A stretch of DNA of 7,047 bases from JAGVYE01 sp964502785 (lineage in GTDB: Archaea; Nanobdellota; Nanobdellia; Woesearchaeales; GW2011-AR9). The stretch lies in the NCBI GenBank assembly GCA_964502785.1, contig CAZCXW010000059.1, forward strand, positions 1 to 7,047, in the 5' to 3' direction. Positions 1 to 5,598 of this stretch are shown here, one piece after another; position 1 is the stretch's first letter, and each line of letters starts with the position of its first letter. Made by a program: the position numbers and the translations under genes. The notes below the pieces were generated by a model. It saw only the letters and a list, made by a program, of their open reading frames with translations. It was not told the origin of the DNA and did no database searches.

Positions 1-265
1 TTATGACCCATTTAAAGAGTACCATTTCAATCTTGGAGACATTTTGATCACAGGGATGACTCGTCCCGAGTTTACTTCATTCATGGAAAAGGCGAGTGCG
101 ATAGTCACAGATGCGGGCGGGTTATTATGCCATGCTGCAATTATTGCAAGAGAACTGAGAATTCCGACTATAGTTGGCACTGAGAAAGCTACCAGAGTGT
201 TTAAAGATGGTGATTTCATTGAAGTTGATGCCGATAGTGGAGTCGTGCGAAAGATAAAGCAGTGA
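1..265 (+). CDS. PEP-utilising enzyme, C-terminal phosphohistidine (mobile) domain, 5'-truncated
   Basis: The reading frame is open from the window edge (first whole codon at 2-4) and ends with TGA at 263-265; the upstream part lies outside the window. The 87 visible residues match the PEP-utilising 'mobile' domain of PEP synthase, pyruvate phosphate dikinase and relatives. The core TDAGGLLCHAAIIAREL is followed by IPTIVGT; the phosphorylatable histidine is the codon at 131-133. In the family this histidine carries phosphate between the nucleotide-binding domain and the PEP/pyruvate or other acceptor site. The protein stops about 44 residues after the histidine. Classical PEP synthase has a C-terminal PEP-binding TIM barrel here, so this is either a stand-alone mobile subunit or an enzyme with the His domain last, as in rifampicin phosphotransferase. 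It converges on the radical SAM gene with a 24-bp gap. The domain call is firm; the substrate is not known. Confidence 0.85.
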   Translation, partial: YDPFKEYHFNLGDILITGMTRPEFTSFMEKASAIVTDAGGLLCHAAIIARELRIPTIVGTEKATRVFKDGDFIEVDADSGVVRKIKQ

Positions 266-289
266 TCATTTCATAAATTTGATAGAGAC

Positions 290-1207
290 CTAAATCTGAA
301 TGTCATGACCCCAAATCCCATTCCGCCCAGAAACATACTGCCCGCAGTTGCTGCCGATTTCATTTTCCTGCAGATTGCCGATGCTCAGAATGGTATCAAA
401 GCCTTGCCGTTGAAGATCTTTCATAAGCTGAGAAACTTCTTTTGTGGCGTGTTCGTAAAGCCCCGTTTTGAGGTTGTTTTTTCGGGCATTATCCGTCGGG
501 TTTAAAGGGGTTAGTTTTATGACAAAAATTAGGGGATCAAAAATGGCTCTGAGTTTCAGAGGATCGATTAGATAATTTTCCATGACAATAAAGTTTAAGG
601 TTATCTTCCGGTCGCCTATCGTATAAAATTTCTGTCCATACTCAGAAATCTCATTGAAACTCATTTTTGGCAGGGGAATTAATTGGTCTCTTTTTTTGAC
701 ATCCGTCGTGTGGAGCGAAAATTGCAGCTGGAAATTGCGGTTATTATACAACCGCTTTTTTATGTCCAACAGCCTGTGGAAAAATACGTGACAGCCTTTT
801 GGGCCGATGGTAGAAATGGAAGGGATCAATCCCGGAGCTTCATATCGCTGGGGAAGCTCTTCCAAAACGTCAAGAACAGCTGGATTAAAAGCAGGCTCGC
901 CCATTCTTGTGAATTGCACTTTGAATTTTTTTGTGTTGATTTTTCCTTCAGGAAATCTTTTCTTCACGAGGTAGTCGATTTGTTCGATCATTTCCTCTTT
1001 ACGAAGGCGTCCCTGATAGTATTGCCCGGCATCGCACATCAAGCATTTCACAGGACAGCCTAATAAACAGGAAACAATAACCACCCACTTCTCTTCCAGT
1101 TTAGAATGCTCTGGAAGCGATTCTGCAAATTCGATATAGTTTCCCCTCATTTCACTTACATAAATCTTGGCGATGTTTTCATCCCCATATTCTTGCATAA
1201 TTTTCAT
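290..1207 (-). CDS. Radical SAM protein, RlmN/Cfr-like, without the RlmN N-terminal domain
   Basis: The 305-residue protein has a CxxxCxxC iron-sulfur motif at C51, C55 and C58 (CPVKCLMCDAG). Further RlmN/Cfr-like landmarks follow in the right order: GEP 103-105, SIST 130-133, SLH 164-166, LTPLNP 232-237 and NCGQ 287-290. C288 falls where RlmN carries its methylated cysteine (C355 in E. coli). E. coli RlmN is about 384 residues with an N-terminal accessory domain; here the motif starts at residue 51, so that domain is absent. The RlmN C118 equivalent, seven residues before the first cluster cysteine, is Ile44; a different cysteine, C47, lies four residues before it. The protein is therefore probably a separate branch with methyl-transfer-like chemistry but an unknown substrate, and I do not call it rlmN. 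Its ATG overlaps the stop of the flavoprotein gene (ATGA, 1204-1207), so it is the last gene of that operon and likely translationally coupled. Confidence 0.85.
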   Translation of the reverse strand: MKIMQEYGDENIAKIYVSEMRGNYIEFAESLPEHSKLEEKWVVIVSCLLGCPVKCLMCDAGQYYQGRLRKEEMIEQIDYLVKKRFPEGKINTKKFKVQFTRMGEPAFNPAVLDVLEELPQRYEAPGLIPSISTIGPKGCHVFFHRLLDIKKRLYNNRNFQLQFSLHTTDVKKRDQLIPLPKMSFNEISEYGQKFYTIGDRKITLNFIVMENYLIDPLKLRAIFDPLIFVIKLTPLNPTDNARKNNLKTGLYEHATKEVSQLMKDLQRQGFDTILSIGNLQENEIGSNCGQYVSGRNGIWGHDIQI

Positions 1208-2031
1208 TTTTTCTCTAAATATTTAATTGAGTTCAATGCCGCTTCCATGCCATAACCAGTAGAAATATGCACTTGCCGATGGTTCTTGTTGTGTGGATTC
1301 CAAGCCAGAAAAAGGCCTTTTGTCTTAACTTTGATCGGCGGGAGAGGGTAATGACGCCCTACGGCAATAAGCGCGAAATCCGCATGGAAGGTATTTTTCG
1401 CGCAAACAATTTCTATGTTATGGTTTTTCCACGTTAATCCCTGCAGTGTTATATTTTCAAAATAAGGGATTCTCTTTTTTTCTGCTTTTTCTTTTAATGA
1501 TTGGATGCATCTTATCTTATGCTTTGCAATAATAAAAGGATGGCCATGCTGCTGCTGAATGTTAAGAGCGTAATCAACGCCAACGTCTCCCCCGCCAATG
1601 ATCGCAATTTTCTTTTTTTTAATAGCGGGAAGATCAGCAATCTCATAAAAAACTTTTTTCCCCGCTAATTTTTGTTCTCCCGGCAATCCGGCCCTGTTAG
1701 GAACCGTTCCAGTGGCTAGAATAACACTTTGGGCCATGAATTTTCCATCGTTAGTTTCAATCTGAAAAAATCTTTTTTTTGTAATTTTTGTTACTTCTTT
1801 TTTTATGAAAGTAATTTTAAATTTTTTTAAGTGGCTTTTGAATAAAGAAATCAGAGCGTATCCTGAAATTCCCGGAAAACCAAGATAGTTTTCAATTCGA
1901 TAGGCATTGCGCAGTAATCCGCCTCCTTTTTTTTTCTCAAAAAGCACAACCGCGTACCCCGCTCTTGCTACTTGGATAGAGGCGGTGATCCCTGCCGGTC
2001 CAGATCCAACAATGGCACAGTCAAATATCAT
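1204..2031 (-). CDS. Thioredoxin-reductase-like FAD/NAD(P) oxidoreductase lacking the redox CxxC
   Basis: The 275-residue product begins MIFDCAIVGSGPAG, with the FAD-binding GxGxxG at residues 9-14 right after the start. The ORF stays open 159 nt further upstream, but that part lies in another frame of the isochorismatase gene and looks non-coding, so the ATG at 2031 is chosen. Thioredoxin-reductase features are GGLLR...ENYLGFPG (37-54), ATGTVP (106-111), a second dinucleotide motif IIGGGDVGVDYA (144-155), VGR (224-226) and RQVH near the end (252-255). Two hallmark sites differ. There is no CxxC before the second dinucleotide motif, where the family has CATC. The Gly-Asp that contacts FAD before the RQV motif reads Trp-Asn (244-245). 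At 275 residues it is shorter than typical thioredoxin reductase (about 310-320). It starts inside the isochorismatase gene (11-bp overlap) and overlaps the radical SAM gene by 4 bp. Likely a flavin oxidoreductase with another partner; substrate unknown. Confidence 0.87.
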   Translation of the reverse strand: MIFDCAIVGSGPAGITASIQVARAGYAVVLFEKKKGGGLLRNAYRIENYLGFPGISGYALISLFKSHLKKFKITFIKKEVTKITKKRFFQIETNDGKFMAQSVILATGTVPNRAGLPGEQKLAGKKVFYEIADLPAIKKKKIAIIGGGDVGVDYALNIQQQHGHPFIIAKHKIRCIQSLKEKAEKKRIPYFENITLQGLTWKNHNIEIVCAKNTFHADFALIAVGRHYPLPPIKVKTKGLFLAWNPHNKNHRQVHISTGYGMEAALNSIKYLEKK

Positions 2032-2677
2032 TTTTGGCAAGTAGAGTCTTGGTGGAAAAGGGCGTGGCAAAACCGTAAGCGAGATTATGAAGGCTGGCGA
2101 GATGCATGGCTTCGGTGTAAGCCGCAGTTCCATCAATAACCATAAAAACGTTAAAATTGCGGATGAACGCTTCTCTTGCCGTTGTTTCACAGCATAAATT
2201 CGTAAGAACTCCAGTAATCACTAAATTCTTGATCTTTTTTTTCTGCAGAACCTGTTCCAAGTCTGTTTTATAAAAAGCGCTGTGAGTTTGCTTTTCAATG
2301 GTAATTTCTCCTGTTTTTGGTTTTAGTTCTTTCACAATCCTGCTTTGCCTGCTGCCTTTGTAAATAATATCTTTCCACCACGTAGTCATAGTATTTTTTT
2401 CATACTCTGGCACGGCTAAAAAAGAGAACAGCAACGGCACTTTTTTCCTCCGGCAGAAAGCGATAATTTTCTGCAGATTTTGAACAATAAACGGGCTGCT
2501 TGGCACAAAAGCATGAGATTTTTCATCTAAAAAATAATGCTGCATGTCAATAATGAGCACGGCTGTTTCTGCAAGCTGGAATTCATTCCAATGGTGATGG
2601 TATCGGAACAGTTCTTTCTCCCAATTTTTCACTTTTTTTGCCGAATTTTCTTTGCTCAGATACTGTTCTTTCTTCAT
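2021..2677 (-). CDS. Isochorismatase-family cysteine hydrolase
   Basis: The 218-residue protein has the isochorismatase/nicotinamidase-fold signature: LIIDMQ with Asp44, EKQTHSAFYKT with Lys129, and GVLTNLCCETTAREA with Cys162. These form the Asp-Lys-Cys triad used by the family to hydrolyse amides or vinyl ethers. The metal-binding DxH motif of true nicotinamidases is not evident, so nicotinamidase is not favoured; the substrate cannot be named. About 35 charged N-terminal residues precede the core. It is probably the first gene of the operon: a TATA-like element lies about 26 nt upstream of the ATG, which would give a leaderless mRNA. Its 3' end contains the start of the flavoprotein gene (11-bp overlap). 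Two adjacent cysteines (162-163) occur at the active site; family alignment points to the first as the nucleophile. Confidence 0.88.
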   Translation of the reverse strand: MKKEQYLSKENSAKKVKNWEKELFRYHHHWNEFQLAETAVLIIDMQHYFLDEKSHAFVPSSPFIVQNLQKIIAFCRRKKVPLLFSFLAVPEYEKNTMTTWWKDIIYKGSRQSRIVKELKPKTGEITIEKQTHSAFYKTDLEQVLQKKKIKNLVITGVLTNLCCETTAREAFIRNFNVFMVIDGTAAYTEAMHLASLHNLAYGFATPFSTKTLLAKNDI

Positions 2678-2698
2678 TCCTTTCTCTGGCTTAAAATT

Positions 2699-2707
2699 AT
2701 TTATAAA
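2699..2707 (-). promoter_or_regulatory. Archaeal TATA box for the isochorismatase / flavoprotein / radical SAM operon
   Basis: On the minus strand this reads TTTATAAAT. Its centre is about 26 nt upstream of the isochorismatase ATG, the spacing archaeal TATA boxes keep from the transcription start, so the mRNA would begin at or next to the ATG. A GGA lies directly before the ATG, too close to act as a Shine-Dalgarno site, which fits a leaderless message. Inferred from sequence only. Confidence 0.6.
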
Positions 2708-2742
2708 CTTAATGAGCTAAAATGCCAAGAATTGTCAAAGAA

Positions 2743-2772
2743 AACTGACCAAGATGGGCGTTACTGTCAGTT
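2743..2772 (-). terminator. Candidate hairpin plus T-rich terminator of trm5
   Basis: A perfect 7-bp inverted repeat (AACTGAC / GTCAGTT, arms 2743-2749 and 2766-2772, 16-nt loop) spans the trm5 stop codon. On the minus strand the second arm runs directly into TTTTCTTT. Archaeal termination depends mainly on U-rich tracts, so the hairpin may be incidental, but its location between trm5 and the promoter of the next operon fits a transcription end. Confidence 0.4.
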
Positions 2773-3789
2773 GCTAAATTTGATGTCGAAACAAATGCGG
2801 AAAGTTCCCGGAGAAAATTGGCCGCAGGGAATAGGCTTGATGTCTTTAACTTTATATCCTAGAGCATAACATTTGGCTGTTATCTTCTTTTTTTCGGTGG
2901 GTATATTTTTCTCTTCAAGAAAAGCATAAAAATGAATAGACCCTTGAGCATTCAATTTTGGCAAGGCCAGAGGCAGGAACTCTTCTCCCGTCTTAGGCAA
3001 GGGCATGATAATCCTATCAAATTTATGTTTAAGCGAAGGCGCAATTTTAAGAACATCGCCCTCGTAAACTATTATTTTATTCTCCATTTTATTCAAAGCA
3101 ATATTTTGCAGAGCATATTGATGCGCAAAAGGGTTGATTTCGATGCCATAAATGATTTTCGCAGGTGAATTTTTGGCAATAACAAGCGGGTAAGGGGCTA
3201 CACCGGAAAACATCACTAAAATTTCCTCTTCCGGCTGAACTAATTTGGCGATTCGTAGCCTTTCATTGGCAAGGCGCGATGTAAAATATGTTTTTTCCAG
3301 GTGCAGCTTAAGGTTTATTCCATTCTCATGGTGGATAGTCTCTTTCGTTTTTTTTCCTGCTAAAATCTTTACTTTTCTCGTCCTATAGATTCCCGTGTGG
3401 ATTTGTGTTTTTTTGACAATAGTTTGGGCTTGTTTTTGCAGCCGCAAATATGCTTCAGCAATAATCTTTTCTTTCTTTTGCAGCTCTTCAGGAATTTCTA
3501 AAATCATAATCGAGCCGACGATCTCTTGAGAACGGGGAATTAAAGAAAGCTCTTTTTTTGTTAGTTTTCCTTTCAAAAGATCTTCAACGGTTATGGTTTG
3601 CGCTTTTTTCTCAAATGAGAATTTAGTATTTACCACCTTTGCATCGGGAACTTTAGTCTTAGCGGTGAGAGGAAAATAAATATGGTCTAAATCTTTGAGA
3701 GGCAAATATTGTTCATGCAATAGTTTCTTTTTGGCTAAGAATTCCTTTACTTTCTGGGCATTTTGGAGGGAGGTAAAAGCTGCAAGCAT
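2767..3789 (-). CDS. trm5: tRNA (guanine37-N1)-methyltransferase, archaeal Trm5 type
   Basis: The 340-residue protein follows the Trm5 domain order. A small N-terminal domain (about 1-45) includes QKVKEFLAKKKL and LKDLDHIYFP. A middle domain starts at SQEIVGSIMILEIPEEL (88-103) and includes TIHHENG (151-157). The linker TSRLANERLRIAK (170-182) leads into a class I SAM-binding Rossmann domain with MFSGVAPYPLVIAK (193-206), GIEINP (215-220) and DRIIMPLPKTGEEFL (258-272). Trm5 transfers a methyl group from SAM to N1 of G37 next to the tRNA anticodon, preventing +1 frameshifting. Motif I here reads VMFSGVAPY, against the DMFAGVGP I remember for many members, so an Asp and a Gly are changed; I treat this as lineage variation. 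Taw2-like or Trm5a-like wybutosine enzymes are close relatives and cannot be fully excluded. The gene has its own TATA box and a possible terminator, suggesting a single-gene unit. Confidence 0.88.
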   Translation of the reverse strand: MLAAFTSLQNAQKVKEFLAKKKLLHEQYLPLKDLDHIYFPLTAKTKVPDAKVVNTKFSFEKKAQTITVEDLLKGKLTKKELSLIPRSQEIVGSIMILEIPEELQKKEKIIAEAYLRLQKQAQTIVKKTQIHTGIYRTRKVKILAGKKTKETIHHENGINLKLHLEKTYFTSRLANERLRIAKLVQPEEEILVMFSGVAPYPLVIAKNSPAKIIYGIEINPFAHQYALQNIALNKMENKIIVYEGDVLKIAPSLKHKFDRIIMPLPKTGEEFLPLALPKLNAQGSIHFYAFLEEKNIPTEKKKITAKCYALGYKVKDIKPIPCGQFSPGTFRICFDIKFSN

Positions 3790-3799
3790 CCCTTAAGGG
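3790..3799. promoter_or_regulatory. 10-bp perfect palindrome abutting the trm5 start
   Basis: The sequence CCCTTAAGGG is a perfect palindrome lying directly upstream of the trm5 ATG, between the TATA box and the start codon and over the predicted transcription start. A repressor bound there would block initiation. It is GC-richer than the surrounding DNA, but it is short and could be chance. Confidence 0.25.
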
Positions 3800-3811
3800 C
3801 GTAGGATTATC

Positions 3812-3820
3812 TATATAAAA
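3812..3820 (-). promoter_or_regulatory. Archaeal TATA box of trm5
   Basis: The minus strand reads TTTTATATA, centred about 27 nt upstream of the trm5 ATG. This predicts transcription starting at or within a base or two of the start codon, hence a leaderless mRNA. The element is nearly symmetric and reads TATATAAAA on the plus strand, so its direction rests on the position of the gene. Confidence 0.6.
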
Positions 3821-4006
3821 TTATCGAGAAGGTAAGCTGGAAGGTGGCAAAGCGGCAGACGTAAATCGAATTGCTCTCAAACCATTTATAACGAGGTTCT
3901 CAGATCGACTATCTTTGGAGTCAATAGAGTTTTTTGTATACATAGAACGTTTGAACAGCCTATTTGAATTCTTGACTGATAAAGTTTTGGATCTTGGCGC
4001 AGTGCT

Positions 4007-4012
4007 AAAAAA
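4007..4012 (-). terminator. Oligo-T terminator after yjjX
   Basis: The minus strand carries six T's three nucleotides after the yjjX stop codon (TAA at 4018-4016). Oligo-T tracts are the usual termination signal for archaeal RNA polymerase, and this one sits at the end of the last gene of the operon. There is only a weak 4-bp stem around it. Confidence 0.45.
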
Positions 4013-4015
4013 TTC

Positions 4016-4555
4016 TTAGTTATCAAAATACAATTTTTCATTAAGAAATGGAATGAGGGCAGAGGCAATACTCATTGCGGTAAGATCTTTTCTCTTTATT
4101 TTTCCTTTTGTAAGAAGCCCTATCAGTCCTTCTTTCTTTCTTGAATCAGGATCTCCGGTTATTTCTTCCATAATCATCGCTAATTCCTTGCCAAGCATGA
4201 TTTGATTTAGTATTCTTGATGGAACGGAGAAGTGTGGGGAGGTTCCATAACTGCATCTTCCATGCTCATCAATAATACAGGTAACATTCGTGCAAAACCA
4301 TTTTCCATACTGTTTCACAATGCCGCTTTCGATGCCGACCACAAAATCTGCCTTTTTATTGTCTGCAGAAAGCTTGCGCTGCAAGGCCATCACTCTGTTT
4401 CTGGCTCCTTCGTACGTCTCTTTATTCATCGGTTGGGGAGGAACTGATGAAGGAACAGCCATGCCCTGAACTTCAACATGCTCAAAATAGCGCGAAAATA
4501 CTTCCTGTACTGCTTTAATCTTAACAGGATTATCTGAACCAACGAATATCTTCAT
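4016..4555 (-). CDS. yjjX: Inosine/xanthosine triphosphatase, YjjX family
   Basis: The 179-residue protein matches the YjjX/NTPase family along its whole length: GSDNPVKIKAVQEVF at the N-terminus (6-20), PSSVPPQPMNKETYEGARNR (35-54), VVGIESGI (72-79), GTSPHFSVP (104-112), KEGLIGLLTKGKIKR (141-155) and MSIASALIPFLN (161-172). These include the conserved nucleotide-binding and metal-ligand regions. The family hydrolyses ITP and XTP (and their deoxy forms) to the diphosphates, removing deaminated purines from the nucleotide pool; a related role on other phosphorylated substrates is possible. Length is normal (about 170-180). The ATG overlaps the fen stop codon as ATGA, so it is translated with FEN-1 from one mRNA. 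An oligo-T tract follows at once. Confidence 0.9.
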   Translation of the reverse strand: MKIFVGSDNPVKIKAVQEVFSRYFEHVEVQGMAVPSSVPPQPMNKETYEGARNRVMALQRKLSADNKKADFVVGIESGIVKQYGKWFCTNVTCIIDEHGRCSYGTSPHFSVPSRILNQIMLGKELAMIMEEITGDPDSRKKEGLIGLLTKGKIKRKDLTAMSIASALIPFLNEKLYFDN

Positions 4556-5598
4556 TTTCCAAAAAAACCAGCTAATCCTTTTTGCGTGGTTTGTTCTTGT
4601 TTCTCTTTTATTTTTTCTAACTTATTTTTTACACGTTCTTCGTTGAAGTTGTGGTTATGAACTAAGATGTTAAAAAGTTCCTGTTCTTTAGGTTTTTTCC
4701 ATTCCAGAACATACTTATCTGTTACCGGTATTTCTTTAATTGTTCGATAAATTTCTTTCCAACCGAGATCAGGGAAATTCTCGTCCCATTTTGCAACCGA
4801 AAACATTTTTTCGTAGTCAAAATTATATTCGTGGAGGAGCTTGAGAGCTTTTTTAGGGCCGATTCCATTAACTCCGCCAGGGTTGTAATCAGTGCCAATT
4901 AAAATAGCTAACATAATTAGTTGTTCCTGCGTTATATTTAAGTCCCGCAAGACTTCTTCTAAAACGATGAGTTCTGGCTTTACTATTTGGTATCCCAGCG
5001 TTCCAGTTTTTTTTCTTCTGCCTTCGATAGATAGATTCCGTATAAGCTTGGAACAGCCGAAGATCAAATTATCATAATCTTGGCTTATGGAAGCGTAGGC
5101 GTCGCCTTTTTTGACCATGTAAGCGGTCTGAGCTTCCCCTTCAGATGGCGCTTGGACAATCGGCAGGCCTAAAGCGGCAATGAGTTTTTTTGCATCTTCG
5201 ACCATCTCTTTTGTCAACACTGATGTCCTTGAGGCAAATTTTTTCATCTGCAGCAAATCGCCAGTTTCTTCTGCTTCTTTTAATTTCAGCGCGGCTTCTT
5301 TCTTTATTTCAGCCCGTTTTTGCCAGGTCTTTTTCTTTATTTCTGGAGGTGTTCCGTCGAAGACAAAGACTAATTTCAATCCTTCTTCCATCAGTGAGGC
5401 GGCGCGGAAGAACAAGCCAATAAGATGCGAGGTTACCGCGCCATTTTTGTCCGTTAATGCTTCACCGCCTGGCCCTCGTATCGTCGTCAGAAACTGGTAT
5501 AACATATTCATCGCATCCACTGCGAGAATTTTCCCTTTCAAGTTAGGGATGGAAATCTCTTTTTTATGTGCAATCAAATCTTTGAATTTTAGTCCCAT
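4552..5598 (-). CDS. fen: Flap endonuclease 1 (FEN-1), archaeal
   Basis: This is a complete 348-residue structure-specific nuclease, the normal length for archaeal FEN-1. The protein begins MGLKFKDL, the conserved N-terminus that reaches the active site. Metal-binding acidic residues are all present: D28 (AVDAMNMLYQF), D81 (VFDGTPP), E153 and E155 (PSEGEAQ), D174 and D176 (SQDYDNLIF) and D237 (IGTDYNPGGVNGIGPKKA, including the helix-hairpin-helix region). The C-terminus QKGLAGFF (Q339, L342, F345, F346) is a PCNA-interacting PIP box. It cleaves 5' flaps during Okazaki fragment maturation and long-patch repair, working on the sliding clamp. It starts 10 bp inside the preceding gene and overlaps yjjX by 4 bp. 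The start is fixed by the conserved MGL N-terminus. Confidence 0.97.
   Translation of the reverse strand: MGLKFKDLIAHKKEISIPNLKGKILAVDAMNMLYQFLTTIRGPGGEALTDKNGAVTSHLIGLFFRAASLMEEGLKLVFVFDGTPPEIKKKTWQKRAEIKKEAALKLKEAEETGDLLQMKKFASRTSVLTKEMVEDAKKLIAALGLPIVQAPSEGEAQTAYMVKKGDAYASISQDYDNLIFGCSKLIRNLSIEGRRKKTGTLGYQIVKPELIVLEEVLRDLNITQEQLIMLAILIGTDYNPGGVNGIGPKKALKLLHEYNFDYEKMFSVAKWDENFPDLGWKEIYRTIKEIPVTDKYVLEWKKPKEQELFNILVHNHNFNEERVKNKLEKIKEKQEQTTQKGLAGFFGK

Larger units (their letters stand above)
3790..4015. other. Intergenic region between yjjX and trm5
   Basis: This 226-bp gap holds the trm5 TATA box and start-proximal palindrome at one end and the oligo-T tract after yjjX at the other. I see no convincing protein gene. 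A stretch at 3843-3861 resembles a tRNA D-arm (GTGGCAAAGCGGCAGACG), but no pairing acceptor stem or T-arm follows. A plus-strand T6 run lies at 3930-3935. The TATA box at 3812-3820 also reads well on the plus strand, so a short plus-strand RNA is conceivable but unsupported. Confidence 0.5.

Noticed and set aside
265..283. ATCA...TGAT imperfect inverted repeat between the two convergent genes at the left end
   Set aside because: Only 4-bp arms with mismatches inside and no T-rich tail; too weak to call a terminator.
683..1063. Plus-strand reading frame of 126 codons antisense to the radical SAM gene
   Set aside because: The opposite strand encodes the complete radical SAM motif series; this frame is a shadow.
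2032..2190. N-terminal extension of about 53 residues on the flavoprotein frame
   Set aside because: It lies wholly inside the isochorismatase gene in another frame, has no flavoprotein-like features, and the FAD motif starts immediately after the internal ATG at 2031, the normal place for this family.
3840..3920. tRNA-like sequence (GTGGCAAAGCGGCAGACG resembles a Leu/Ser tRNA D-arm)
   Set aside because: No complementary acceptor stem, no D-stem pairing and no TTCRA-type T-arm at the proper distance on either strand; probably chance.
3886..4068. Small minus-strand reading frame of 60 codons
   Set aside because: It starts inside yjjX in a different frame, has no recognisable features, and the yjjX oligo-T tract lies within it.
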